Assembly: GCA_030685235.1 (NCBI GenBank)
Contig: MU839128.1
Location: forward strand, 62,001-126,000
Source of the DNA: Copromyces sp. CBS 386.78
Lineage: Eukaryota; Ascomycota; Sordariomycetes; Sordariales; Sordariaceae
Length of the DNA stretch: 64,000 nt
Reading direction: 5' to 3'
Shown: positions 1-13,300 of the stretch, in pieces
Layout of the letters: every line of letters starts with the position of its first letter
Position numbering within the stretch: the first letter of the stretch is position 1
The notes under the pieces: model-generated
Databases searched by the model: none
The model's input: only the letters and a program-made list of their open reading frames with translations
Told to the model about the DNA's origin: nothing
Made by a program: the position numbers and the translations under genes

Positions 1-3000
1 CTGGTCTTGCACAGCGTCGGATAGTACCAAGATTGGTGTATCCTTATCAAGCATCGCAATCCCTTAATGGCTTTGGTGTGGTAGGTATGGGATGATGAAT
101 CGCCTTTGACCTGTTGCGACGTTATAGCAATCACACCATAGCCATTTGGTTAATGGTGTGAACACCCATGTGGTTTAAGTGTCGATGCCGATTTCGCACC
201 TGGCTCTTCGTACAGCATGCCGAAATATTGTAAACGATGCTATTCGCTTCTTCCCGCTTCCGGTTTGTTTTCTTTTGCGTTCAGGCATGTCCCCTCGTTT
301 TCGTACACTGTCAACACGATTAGTCGGTTCTTAACATCAACATCAAGCAACGTCTCCCCTGTCAGCTTTCGATAGGTTTTAAGTAACGGACCCCTACATG
401 ACTATCATCGTAAAGCCCTCCGATGATGAGGTTGTATTGGTATGTAGTCGCAGGTACGACCGTACAGAGCGCTCGCGACAGCACCGTGACGGGGACAACT
501 TTGCAGGCGAGTTGCCCTTCTGAAGTCCCATATACGAGCTCACGAGGTACCATCGCGGGTTTGGATATGGATTTGGTGCCGCCCAGTCCCTGTTTTGCAT
601 GTAAGACATAAACTAGTCGATGCTGTGCGTGGCGCGAGGATGGCGAACGAATCTTCAGCACAAAGCACCTTGGTGGTGTCGCCGCATATTTGGAAAGCGC
701 GGTTTCCTAGACTTGTAATTGTTAGAGTAGCAGACGGAGTCGATTCTCCACACAAAACGGGGAGAAAATGACAAAATTCGAGTTCGTACTTCAACATCGA
801 ACTCATCCGAGTACGGTACTAATCTTATTCGGCATCTTCTCCACAGGGTATTTCCAATGGCCAACGCAAGCCCCTCACGTTTCTTCTTGTCATTCCTGCC
901 CCATTTCCCCGCTGGTTCACCACTTTCGTCACACCACCCTGATGAGTTGAGACTTGAGACCCAGACCTAGACGCGCCGTGAGTGGCTGGGGTTCTTGGGT
1001 GCTGACCGCGAACTCATGTGGCCTTCCCGAGATATTGGCACTTAGCGCCGCTCGACAGCGCCAAGTTCGACAGAACCAGGCTTGTGAGATGTCGGTTTGC
1101 GGCATTGATTGAACAGGAAGTCGTGGTCCAGGCCCTGGAAACGACATCTGGGAACTTGTCGGAGAATGTGAAAATGAGCCCCACCGTAAATGCTCCTGTC
1201 ACAGGCACGCCTAGGGGTCCGTTTTGTGAGAAGAATGCGACTTCCGAACCCTGCAAGCCACCCCGCCTGCCCGCCAACAATCACCACCATGAAGCCGTCT
1301 CCATTGAGGAGACGCAAATCCGAGAGAAAAGGGCTAAGCGTGTTGTGGATGGAGAGGTGGGCGGGGCTAGCTTGAGCTCTCGAATCTGCCCTTGAGCGTC
1401 ATGTTGAAGTCCTGCGAGAGGCCTACAGAGTCAGTATTTCGGTGAATGCCCTCAGCAGAAGAGCGACGTTTTGACAAAGGAAAGGGAAGGGTCAAGACAT
1501 CATCAGTTTTCGACATCCAATGTCACCTGCAATTACCTACTGTACGTGTACAGCGCATTAGCGAATGACTTGCTGGGGAGCTGGGATTATTAGCTGTTCT
1601 AGGGACGATGTAACACCCCACGCCCTCTTGACGCGATCTTGCGTTCACAGTTAGCTTGACTAGGCAGGCCAAGCCACGACGATTTCCACTCGATCGAAGG
1701 TCAAGCTTCGGCGACGTAATTGGTGCTCAGCAAAAGGAACGCTGTCTGGATCCAGTATCATGATTTTTGCTGCCTCCAATCGCTGCCGCAAAGGATATGT
1801 AGGCTTAAATTGTACGTATTTCTCGGATGTGTTTTGCTTTCGTGGGTAGGGTGGGGAGGCGCCATGCGGAGGCCGAGTTTGTTGTTGTGATTACTGTGTA
1901 GTGTGTACACGTCGCCTGGGGGCTCATGTCTGGGAGCGGTAACCGAACAGTCAGAAGAGCCAAATAGGAAGGAGGAAGGTTCCTGCTAGAGCGAACCGTT
2001 AGCGAGATCAATCAACAACAGCTCTATGGCCAAAGATGTGAAGGGAGAAGGGGAACACTGTACTGATGCAAGCCTTTGGTGGGAAGGATTGTTCATAGAT
2101 ACAGCTGGGAGTAGTGTAGATAGGTCGCCTTGTGTGGGCTTGGAACGGAAGCGACTCGAATTGCAAGTTGTGACCGGAAAAGTGGAAGGCGAGGAAGAAC
2201 GGGACATTTTCATCCGTCATCGCCAGAGAATACCTATTTAGGTACCTTACTGTACCTGCCCATCCGATCCTTAGTTATCCCCTCGAGAATTTGCGAGGAA
2301 AAGGGAAATTTGAAGGTGGAGAATTCTCGTGCAATGGTGACATTTTGTTCATGCTGTTGTGGGAAAGGACGAAAGAGAAAGGAAGTTGCGAGGTTAGTGC
2401 CAAGACTTAGTCTCCCGTCTGTACGCAGGTACTCACCACTGCAGTATTCCTTCTTCATGATCATCTCGTATTCTGGAAGGAACAAAACAGGCAGATGACA
2501 GGACTGCAGGCAGCAGGGGCAGGCAGAGCGTGCAGTTTGGCCCGAACAGATCCGTTGTAGACATCTGTCAACTCCATTTTTGTTGAATGGAATCCCTCAG
2601 AATGTGAGTACTGCTTTGGAATGATCATACAAGAGATGGGAGGTCAGTATCAGTGTCCGCGTTGAGTCTGTGACCGGGCATGACTTTGGAGGTCTTTTTG
2701 AAAGCCACCATTAACGAAGCCACGGCCAAGGCCCCATGACGGGAAGAACATGCACGTCATGCTTCATCGCGGCTATAGACGCAAGATGTCCCTGCCGCTT
2801 TTGGCTTGCTTGATGCCGATTGTCGAGCCGTTCTTGTGATAATTAATCTCTTCTTCTGTGCGGGGCTGCCGATCCCGCCCGACTCCTCATAGGTGTTGTA
2901 CATAAAATGTACTACATGGACGTATCTGCTCTACAAATAGAGGTCGCTGCAAGATGCCCGTGTCAAAGTCATGAAAATGTCAAGTCAAGGGACTCTTGTC

Positions 3001-4798
3001 AGTTCATCCGGAAACACAGGGACCTAGGGGGAGGAGGAGGAGGGGTTGGGCTAGCCATGCCCGCAACCTTGATTCGACCAAACATTAAGAGGTCCGGTCC
3101 CCGTTCGGGGGCTGCGGATGGTGACGGTACATAGGGCCAGGGACGGGGACGGGACCAGGGCAGGGGAACTAAACAAAAGCCGGACGATCTTGGACGAATT
3201 CCGGGCCCTCGCTCAAGCGGGGCGTTTTGGAGCAGTTAGTGAGATGGGGCATCCGCATGTAGACCAGGTAGAACTAGAAATCCTATGTCCGTAGGTCTTG
3301 CCGTTCTTACCATTTTCTCCAGGTTTCTGAGATCCGGATTGATAGTGGCCCATCGATCCGAGCTTGGACCCTGCTGTTTGTTGACTTCCATATAGTATTC
3401 ACATGCTGTTTACACCACCAAACATACCTGCTCGATGATGCCATAACATCACATCAGGCTGACTGATAATGAGGGGTTATGCACTACCTTATTGGCAGCC
3501 ATCCCTGAGATACGTGGGTAGGATACCCCAGCCTACAAGACCATCACGACAACTGAATCGACTGATCAAAATTATCGCTTGACTAAAACATCCGCCAAAA
3601 GCGGGGTGGCTTTTATGGAATGTGATCTCAAGTCTCCGACTGCTTGTTGACTTACATGGTATTTCCCCTTGCAGTCCTGTCAGCCATGCCGTGTAACGCA
3701 CCTGTTGGTTGAACGCCCCTGTTCCCTTTGCTTTGAAGCATAATGGCTTGCAGTTGACCTGTTGTGTGACATGATGAGGCCCTGGCCATCATGTTTTGAA
3801 CACAGTCAATACGGTCCTCTACCGGCACGACGTGTACTACGTGGTGGTCAGTTGGGCCTTTGTATCCGTATCCGATACTCCGTGCATTTCATCTCATGTC
3901 CCGATTAGGAAGCTTTCGAGCCTTTGATTGGCCACAAACTTGTCGAATTTTCTTCTCCCAGCTCATGATCGGCACAGCTTTTGTGACGCCTCACTTGAAT
4001 AGAGTGCGGTGGCATGGGTGGAACGATGGCTTCCATCGAGGTAGTGTCTCGGGTAGTGTGAAACTCAGATATTGCTGTTGTGGGAGCTTCCCCGTCGTTC
4101 TATCCAAAAGTCTAATACTCTGTTCTATGCTCCAATCCCCCCATGCTTCTGTCCCCAAACTCTTGAGGGCTCAGTGGATAATCATGAATCCTGTAAAACA
4201 CACTTCCCATCCAGCCTCCTTGTGTCGAGCATAGACGGAATTAACCAAAAACAAATGACCCTTTCAAGGTGTCTGTCTACATCCCAAAATGAGCGTGAAA
4301 AGATGAAATGGGAGAACAAGAAAGCCAAAATAACATGCACACTTTGTCCCAGAACCGTCTCACCCATTGCTGTGGGTTTTGGTCACTCATATTCCCAGCC
4401 AGTTCCCGCCTCCGCATGCCAGCCAAACAGAAACCGAGAAGGGAGTCAAAAGCACCCAGTAAACCCATATGCTTTTGTGTACAACCATATTCCAGGTCTT
4501 AAAAAAGCGCCAGCAACAAGCTCCAAAACCGCTGGACAGGGGCTGGCCAATGCATCTTGTTCTGCCAGAAGCATTGCCCACAACTTCCACCCTGCCTCTG
4601 TCCCGACGGCTTGACAGAGAAGACACGAAATTCATTTTCGTCATTCAGTCATTGAATTCGTAATCGTCACAAACCTGCCAGGCGACTCAATTGCCGCCTG
4701 ACCAAGTCCCCCATGGTCTGCCACCTGAAATCGGCGGCTGCTGTTGCTCTAGCTATACGCACAGGTGCAGCAGTGGTAGCAGCAGCAAATCAGGACCG
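1..4798. other. Intergenic region, no recognised gene
   Basis: No open reading frame here resembles a protein I recognise. The longest ones (about 125 codons near 1.02-1.40 kb plus, 124 codons near 3.86-4.23 kb plus) have no family motifs and mixed codon use. The right-hand part, roughly 4.0-4.8 kb, should hold the 3' untranslated region of the minus-strand cps-1 gene. A short inverted pair (CACACCAT at 132-139, ATGGTGTG at 153-160) could form an 8-bp hairpin, but nothing ties it to a function. Base composition is ordinary and shows no RIP. Confidence 0.5.
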
Positions 4799-6649
4799 TT
4801 AACCTTGCAAAGACGGGTGCGAAAGGTCCGTGGGTGCAACCGTACATCCGCCGTTGGCGTGTTCGCAGTTGTTGTGCGAGACTGAGGTGCCGGTAGTAGT
4901 CAGGCGTCGACTCTGCGTGACACCGCCGGTCTTTCGAGAACCCTTTGAAGGCTTCTCGGACAAGTCATCCAAGCCTGGTCCGGATGGTGTCAACATGGTC
5001 TGACTGCGAGGAGGCTTCTCTTGCAGACGGAACGTATTGTGCTCATCACCATCGGCGCGGCTTCCCCATGAAGTCTGCGAGACGTCTTCGGTTAGTCTCG
5101 TTCATCGCTAACGAATGTCGACATTTCGGAGTGACTTACATGTTTAAGTGTAAAAAGAGCGTATAACTTGATCAAGCCATGGAAATATCCAAACAGAATC
5201 GAAACAGGCAGATAGATAAGGTCTCGTGGGTTCTTGCGGAAGAGTCCAACCAGCTTGACGACCTTGGTGAAGCCAAACATGAAGACGATCTCGGCCAGCA
5301 AAAGAGTGACCCGATCGTTGTGAGTCCAGCCCTCAGTGCCCCACCAACACGAGAAGAGCAGGAGCGGGTCGACAACAAAGGCCAAGGACGTAAAGGTTGC
5401 GATGTGGAGAGCGTAAGTGCACCATGGTTGTTGACTGTTGTTGACGAGTGTTAACAAGGAGGGACAGGGGGGTATGGGTGGATAGGGGCGCCTGCGGGTG
5501 GGGAACAGGGTCGAGAATGGGGGCAGGGGTGATGAATGGTGGTGTACACAACACGGTCGTGCACAGTGACCTTAAGGGTATTGCTAGGGTTCGGTTGGGA
5601 GCGGCTCAACTCACGTAAGCACGTATCTCTCGTGCACAAGACTGGTCCAGTTGCTTCTCCAGTTGCTTCTCGCCCAGCGGGAACACTGATACAGGAACTT
5701 GACGCTGGTTTCCAACGTTGTCTCGATCTCGCACTCGGGGTCATACTGGATCCAGGTCTTCCATTGGTGCGCGACCAACCAGCGAGTGACATAATTGTCG
5801 TCATCGGCGTTGAGTATATACTTGCCCCATTTCTCGCTCTTGAAGCCACTAAGGAACGGGTAGCCCTTGAGGATGTCCGAGCGGTAGGCACCGGTGCGTC
5901 CAGACATGCAAGAAGTACCGCCGTCGATGTTGTGGGTGGCTGAGATTTCAAAATTGCGGCGCTCAATATACGCCGCCCCAAGCCAGTTGTAGATGCGTGT
6001 TGTGAGGTCTCCATCGATGCGCTTCACCCGCTGGCAGGTACCAACTCCGCCGATTCTTTCGTCCTCAAATGGGGCAAGGAGCCAGGGCATTAGTGTCGAT
6101 GGCCACTCGACATCATCGTCGGCCATGACCGTGATCTCTGTTTCGACATGGTTGTCTTCCAACGCCTTGCACACCTGCAGTCTTTTATTCGCCTTGTCCA
6201 CATGAAGGACTTCGATCTTGATGGGGTGATCGCAAGCTGGCTTTTTCAGCGTAGCCGCCATCGCTTCGAGCGACTCATACTTATTCCACGTGGTTACGAG
6301 TATGAGCTTGGCAGGCTTGCATGCTAGGATGCTTTCAAGCGAGGTTCGCAGTTCCTCGAATTGGTTGTGGATGGTCGGTATAATGACAGTAACGTCTGCC
6401 GAGGTGAATGTTGGGTCCTTTTTGGGCTGTACGGACTTGTAGGTCCAGTGGCTGAAACAGTGAACTATAAGGCGCACATAACGATGCAGCCTGAGTGAAG
6501 CGGTTAGCACGCGCGGAGGCGTGGCGGAATGGATGAGACTGGAAGTGCACAAGCCAAGCATACCATATGACAATATGGAAGTAAAACCAGAATCTGGCGG
6601 ACCATAAAAAGTCCAAATTTGGTATTATAAAACCCATTAACTCAGCCAT
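4799..6649 (-). CDS. cps-1: Polysaccharide synthase, Cps1-like glycosyltransferase family 2
   Basis: Membrane glycosyltransferase expected to polymerise a cell-wall polysaccharide at the plasma membrane. My exon model is 6649-6564, 6490-5615, 5434-5140 and 5074-4799, joining in frame to 510 residues. Intron donors are GTATGC, GTGAGT and GTAAGT; introns 1 and 3 have CTAAC branch sites. The start was chosen as the first ATG (CAGCATGGC context); the frame is open further upstream but only with GTG. Order: an N-terminal hydrophobic helix (about 10-30), the family 2 strand VTVIIPT (about 62-68), acidic motifs ADDDVEW (152-158) and NADDD (256-260), the QxxRW motif QCSRW (297-301) typical of processive synthases, then three hydrophobic segments (about 325-425) and a polar tail beginning TSWGSRADG. 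Length fits fungal Cps1 proteins. From memory, N. crassa cps-1 lies a few genes from wc-2, as here. Family assignment is firm; exact product is inferred. Confidence 0.9.
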
Positions 6650-9445
6650 GCTGAGAGATCGATGCCCGGCAAGGAGCAAACCAAACGTGTACTGGATATG
6701 TTCTACTAGCACAGTTTGTGTAACTGGGAAGAGATGTCCACAGCAGATGGGCGGATAAGTGAAGAATCTGTCGTTGACGTCCGAGAGATGACACTAGAAC
6801 GAATGATCCGAAGAGAAAGCAAGACCGAGGCGGGAGTTGCTGGATTGGAAAAGGGGGCAGTGGCCGAAAATGTAGCTTGGAGCTGAGAGGTTTCTGTGAT
6901 TCTTTCCAGTCTTCCGGGACAAGTTGCTGGCAAGCTTGGTTTACCGGGTCGAAAGGTCGAAAGGTCGAACTTGTTGGGTTTTTGATAGGGCGAACTCGTC
7001 ACCACCGGGGGATAGAGGTTTGCCGTTCTCGAGCGAAGGGTGGGATAGCGAACGACAACAAACGTTGATAGGGGGGATAGCCCTCGTTAAGACAGGCAAA
7101 TCAATGCTTGACTTCCAGGAGGACCCGTAATCTGAGCGTTTGATGATGGGAATATAAGGTGATAGAAACCGAATATAGGAGGTTAAAGCAACAAGGTCAT
7201 TGACGAAACCAATTGGTCTGTCTAAGACAATGAGAAGAAAGAAGAAGTAGGCTAGAACTGTAAGAGAAGTTCAGAAGTTCGGGGTCCAGACGGGGAAGGG
7301 GGGGGACGGGGACCGGAGATATATAAGAAGAGACAACAGGACAAGACGAAAGGAGACAAGATAGGACGACAGCAGCCATCCCACAACGGGAGACGGGAGA
7401 CGGGAGCTAGAGGGGAATCGACGACGCGCGTTGGAGACTCGGTCTCTAGCAGACCCAGAGAGGTGCAGCTCTCGACTCCATCTCCATGCTCTGAGAGGTC
7501 GAGGGTTCCATCATGCACAGCACGAACATGGGGGTGGATGGGATGGATTGGATGTGACTTTAGACTCTGGCTGGTCTTGAACGGACCCTCAAAGCCGCGG
7601 CATGGGAAGGATGGAAGAGCGAAATAGTCAATGGATAAGTTGGGGCATGTTGTGACGAATGAAGAGGGGGCATTGAAACTGGCTGATACGACCGTGGTGC
7701 CAGCGCAAAAGAGATGGGAATAGCCTGAGAGACAAGGAAGTCTGGAAAATGATGAATTTGCATATTGAGGGAAAGTGGGAAGAGAGAGGAATGGGAAGGT
7801 AGTAGAGAGAGGCAGCAAGCAAGCAGTAGCCGAGTCGGAGTGAAACTGAAAGGTCCAGGGCAAGAGCCAAAAAAGGGCCCACGGGCGGACAGGGCCAGGG
7901 AGCAGAGAGTGGAATAGGAATATGGATACTCTTTGGCTGTACTGGACCTAGCGTTGTAGGTACCTGCAGAGTAGCTCGAGTAGGGTAAGTACACTGGCTT
8001 GACTGGCTTGTGTTGTGAGTGTGCGAATTGCGACGGCAAAGATTGGACGCATCCTTCCATCCATGGTTGTGAGTGTGAGGGATGGTGCGCTGCAAAATGG
8101 CGAGTGGAATTGTGGAAAGGAAGGCAGTAATCTCTTTCAGAGTTGCAACACAACGCTGGTTGACAGATGACTCCGTGCGCGCAACGAAAAAGGGAACCTG
8201 AACCTTCCTTCAGAGTACGTACAAGTATTTTGATGTGTCTGTTTCGGCTCATCGCTGCTGCTTCTTCAGAGGTCTAAAACTTTTGGTTTAGTGGAGTCCT
8301 TACCTAACCCCCAGTCCCGTTCTAGACTAGCCTGGTTTTTGGTTGTCCCGATTCTGCATCGTGGACTTGACGAATCTGCGGCCAGAACGGCGAGTTGTCG
8401 ACGGCGCAAAAGACTGCGAACCTGCGAGTCGGGACAACACGCAGTCATGAAGTATTCATCGCAGTGCTCCAGCTGCTCCGTTACATGCTAGGTAGACCCT
8501 CTGTGTCCATAGCGTGATGCTCTGATCGATCGTCAAATCTCGAGATTAAACAGTCTTGTCAAGAGGAGTATTGTGTTTCGAAACAGGCAAAACAGCCCTC
8601 TTTATAGGGCTCATATGAATCATCTCTCACCTTTTTCTTCTTTTCTCAAGTTTTCCGAGTCTGAAGTGCCCCTCCATCTCGGGAGTGCCAAGGCTGGGGT
8701 GGCACGGGCCATAAAAAACGGGGCGGCCATCAGGGTCATCAACAGATGTGCTCCTTCCCGCAATAGGAGGGGCGTGCGTGTAACGAGTGCAGGTACACAG
8801 TGAGTTGCCTTCCTCAAACCAATTGAACCTACACGTATGTACAAGCGAAACGGAACCCACCGTTCACAGATTCTGCAAGAGCAACGGTCCCATTCGCACA
8901 ACCCTCACTTCTGCCACTCTAGCACTACACCTTTCTGCATCACTGAGAACGCTCACTACGACTTTCGTCAGCCATTCGGCCAGTCGCAACCAGTCAGTGC
9001 GAGCCCTGACATCCACATGCAGACATCTACAGCGGTTCCAGGCTGCGCGGCCATGAACGGCAGCCATCGAGATACGGACGGCCACCGAGCCACCGAGCCA
9101 CTGCACACCACACCCACACTCCCCGTCCAGGATTTCAACGGCAACGGGGGATGCTGCAAGATGAAGCCGCCATGATGCCGCCGAGCCCTGGTCCAAAGTC
9201 AGAACTCAATCCCCCGCCCACGCTTGGAATTGGATGCCGCTCACCACCAACTACCACCAAGTACCACCTCAATCTAAACGTCAACAACGTCCCCCGCCAT
9301 CCACATGCTAAAAACAGTCCAGTCTCAGGCCTTCGTCCGCTCTTCGGAAGGTCCCCTCCAAGGATCCTGGACTGGACTTTAGAGTGTCTGGCATGTCTGG
9401 CATGTCTGCGATGCCTCGAGCACTTACCTACTCTCCTCTGGTCCG
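6650..9445. promoter_or_regulatory. cps-1 upstream region with pyrimidine-rich leader
   Basis: This is the sequence upstream of the minus-strand cps-1 gene. The plus strand from about 7,200 to 7,420 is purine-rich, so the cps-1 sense strand is pyrimidine-rich, as is common around transcription starts in filamentous fungi. A short A/T box (plus-strand ATATATAA near 7,318) lies in the tract. Short near-tandem copies of GGGAGAC occur at about 7,388-7,405. The reading frames here (for example 230 codons on the minus strand at 7,560-8,252) are low-complexity Ser/Pro/Leu/His text and look like non-coding leader. The transcription start is not determinable from sequence alone. Confidence 0.35.
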
Positions 9446-10347
9446 ATGACATCTCCCCCCATTTTCCCGTCAATCTTATTCTTGTTCTCTATTGTGCTTT
9501 CGGCCTCGCCATTTGTACCACAAGCTGTTGTTCGGCAGCAGGACGTGATGGCTTGCGCCCAAGCCCCAGTGTCCTCCGCGGTAGCCCTGTACTGTGCGCA
9601 TCTTGCAGTCCACGAATCAACTCTCACGATGCTGCCTAGAGATCATATTTTTTTTCCCCAGGCATGGAGCATGGAGACCCCTGGGAGAGGCCTTACGGTT
9701 GAGCAAGACCTAACAAGACCCTACAGCAAGGTGAGTGGACTTAACCTATGCAGCGTACAATTTGCTGTTCAGTGGCCACTACCCCTGACAAAATGATTAG
9801 ACAGTGGACGAGATCCTCACCGATACTACAGCTGCGGATTCCTGACGAGGCCCAGCGACAAGGCCAGCCGCGGCATAGATGGTGACGAGCCCGTCGACAA
9901 CCCAGCTGCTGTACGGTGCCTGTATGAAAACAACGGCGAGGCGTTAAAATAGCTTCGACGGACCTGCGGAGTCGTGCCCGTGGCCCACAACCACTGTCAG
10001 CAAGCAGGCAAATACCTGATTGCTACTTGGCCGTACAAGAAAATCTGGACGACACTGGAATGTGATGGCACAACGTTCACAGGGTCAGCCTGCTACACGT
10101 AGGCCCTCCACCTAGGTGTTCCCCTGACTGCGGTGTACATACCAATCCTGGCGGTGACCCTCAAACCGATTCGATTCCGGAACAGGTGTCACGGCAACAC
10201 GGCTCGGGCCATACCGAGCTCGACACACTCCTGATTTACTGTTCACCGACAGGGCCCAGCCTGGAATTCGTCAGTCCAACATCCTACAATTGTCCGTTGT
10301 TCACGAAACGGTGTGCGAAAGCATTCGGACGAGGGCGGAGATCCTGA
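9446..10347 (+). pseudogene. Possible relic of a small secreted cysteine-rich protein gene
   Basis: An ATG at 9,446 opens a frame whose first residues look like a signal peptide (hydrophobic SILFLFSIVLSA followed by a polar region with AVVRQQ). A GTGAGT donor at 9,731 and an ATTAG acceptor at 9,800 bound a plausible 70-base intron. Downstream, one plus-strand frame from about 9,823 to 10,102 reads as compact protein text with six cysteines, but is interrupted by TAG at 9,950-9,952. The next frame continues cysteine-containing text to TGA at 10,345. Stop and frame changes suggest a decayed gene. No family recognised. The segments are short enough that chance cannot be excluded, hence the low confidence. 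Confidence 0.22.
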
Positions 10348-13300
10348 ACAACTCATTTGCTATCCGGCAAAACTGTGCTAGTATTTATCACCTATTTCGG
10401 CCTTGGATGTAGTGTACCAAATGCACTATTTTGGCTCGCTGCCGACTAAGTATTGGTCAATCATGGGCTTCCATCGACGATCGATTCGCTCCGATACTCT
10501 CCACACTATCTAGCTTCGCACACAGTATACCTGTTCACGATACTCACCCATTTCTCTCGTTACCCAAACGGTGTCCTCAAAGCTCGTCACTGGATTTCCT
10601 TGCTGCCACTTAGACAGATAAATCCTAACTACCGTTTACGACGAGTTTTGTCTGACCGTTATGGTGTAATCATTCCGACATGCTCCGTTAGCACTTCGCC
10701 GGTGCTAGCAAAAAAGCGAGTCAGAAGAAGGTTCTCAATATCAGCCTAGGGGTGCTTCGGTATTGTGGATCAAGCTCAGGGTGTGCCGGTAATTGCCCAG
10801 TGTCCCAGTTAACAGCGTTCTCGGCGCGCATGGCTCGTGCTGGTTGGGACGGGGTAGCTCCGTGCTATGCCGGGGGTTGTAACCGCTAGCTACGTAGGTA
10901 CTACGCCAAACTACTAATAGAAAGGCCCTGAAAGGCAGATCGGGTCGAGCCTCAACATGAGAAGCAAGAACGAGATGAAGGGATATCACGCCAACTTCGA
11001 ATAATGTTCCCGGCCTCGGCTTGATCAAAAGGACCATGAATACCAAAGCGCACTGGAAAACGAAACCGGCGAGCCAAACCAAATGAAATTAACGGTTGCA
11101 CCAATGTTCCATCGAGCATGGTGCGTATTGCGGCGTTCCTGGATCATGAAGACCGAAGAAGGGTCCCGGCAAAGGAACGGGGTGGCTTGACTTGACGATG
11201 CTACGGTCCCAGGATAATCCTTCGAGAAGTGCGGGTTCATCAGCTGGGCGAGCCGGGGTAACTCGGGCGGACACAAGCCTCAACCTCCAAGGATCCTGTT
11301 CATAACGGTTTCCCCAGTGGCCCAAATTGTGTCGTTGAGTGGTACCCAGGTACAACCGCACCCCAAGACACAACCAACGGTTACCCGACCTCTGTCCAAA
11401 ATGTGGTGCACGGACGGTATGGTATGTTGGAGAAAAAACGAAGCGATGGTGCCTACGATTTTATGGGGTGCCGGTTTTCATCGTCTGCTTCCATTATCCC
11501 TCTCTTGGCAGCATGTCAATCCTACGCCTATCGGCCCTCAAAATCTCCTTGCTGCAAAGCAACCCAAAATCAGGATGGGAGTGATGAAGGGTGCCGGCCT
11601 ATGCAGGTACATCTGGTTCCAGCATGACACAATCCGAAGACACCCATGAAAGTCGCCTATCTTGCATTCGCAGCAGATTGCTAGGTCGTTCAGCGATGTT
11701 GTATGCATGATAACCACTTTCTCTGCCCATCAGGTTGCGCCAAGAACGAAGAGAAGGGATAGTTCGGTACGTTCCTGAGTGGCACTCTTTTGCATGTTGA
11801 ACTCGGTGAAAACCTTCCGTCCTGCGCCCGCCGAAGCGAAAGGGCCGTGGTGTATATCGGGATCTCCTTTGATGAAGCGCAAGATGGGAGGGAAACAACG
11901 CAAGGTGGATATTTTAGCCCAGTGCGTATGGCGCATATGATGGCTATGAGGATTCTTGTTGCAAGGTTTCGACCCTTGCTCGATTGTCGTAGTGTATTTG
12001 GTACGGAGAAGTTGGTCGAGTTACGACATCGAGCTAGTTGTAAGGCATTTGCCAACCGTTGAGGTATGCCTGCTCTTCATTTATTCAAGGAATGCGGACG
12101 TCTCATAGCCGATCATGGACGATTGATGGGAGACAACATCAAAATATGACGCCAAGGTCAGGAGTTCAGTCTGCCCTTTCATACGAACCACGAGCACGCT
12201 CTGTATCCTGGCTACCAATCCGCCCCCCTGGTCTACCATGATCCGATTTGAAATGGACAGGATTCACGCCGACGTTTCAATCGAACCGGTGGCTGACACT
12301 GGCTCGGCCAACTCTCACTGGCATCACAATTGTTGTACTGTCTACAAGAGAAGAAAGGCCGATAACGATCCTACTTGGCCTTCGATCCGAAATGCCATAT
12401 ACAAGCAGCGGGACAGCGTTATCAGACGCTGGCACATCCCTATTGGCGGCCATCTACTGGTCAAGCATTTGCAGAGGAAGGGGAAAGGGCGTACTGTGAA
12501 GCTCACACCAAGTTCACTTGCGGCCCTCAGCAACCAATGCTGGGACAATGTGGCCGCCAACCAAGATTCTTAATGACACAATTCACTACTCGAGATTGCA
12601 TCATCAAGTTGTACGGTACCAGAAAGACTCGGTCTGCGGGAAGCAGACAGACATGCACCAAACAGGCCTGAGGTTTGACGATTTCATTACAGCATATAGT
12701 ACTTCTATGGCACTCGCAACCCCCGCTCAGGCTGCGGACCAACAGAACACTTTCTTCCCGCACGGAACACGACGCCGTTTTTCGCCAATCGACGGAGCCA
12801 AGGGTGTTCGGGCCGGAGCCTGAGTTGCTGGCTCTGTGAAGCTTGTAAAAGTCTGTTCATCGACAGTCCTTGACGCCAACTCATAGCTCAGCTTGTTTGA
12901 ACACGAAAGCGGTCGAAACTTCAGGTTCTCGACGTCTGGCCTTCTGAACATCATCAATAAAAGGGGTACCAGTCATAAATGCCTGACAAAAATCTCGAAT
13001 GTCTGGAAATATGCATCCGCACTATAATTACCACGCAGTACATCCGCCTTCCTTACGAGGCTCTGGAAGTTGACCTGTCACTCGGCAACCCTCAAACAAA
13101 AGGTGATTGACGGAAGGCCCGGAAGACCCCCGGAGAGATTAGGGGTCCTCTATAACCAGACCCTTTTCTCTAAGGGACACGCATCGGTGATGGTGGTGAA
13201 GCGGCCGGTTGTGCTCGCCGGTACTATTTCCGTGTCTCCTGCATATTGGGCTCCACGTAGCTGGCGAGACCCGGGAGGAGGCCGATGCCATGCTAGCAGC

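Noticed and set aside
4072..4614. 180-codon plus-strand frame downstream of cps-1
   Set aside because: No ATG start, no motif, and it lies where the cps-1 3' untranslated region is expected.
7560..8252. 230-codon minus-strand frame upstream of cps-1
   Set aside because: Low-complexity Ser/Pro/Leu/His text from a pyrimidine-rich strand, and it lacks an ATG at its start. Better explained as leader or promoter.
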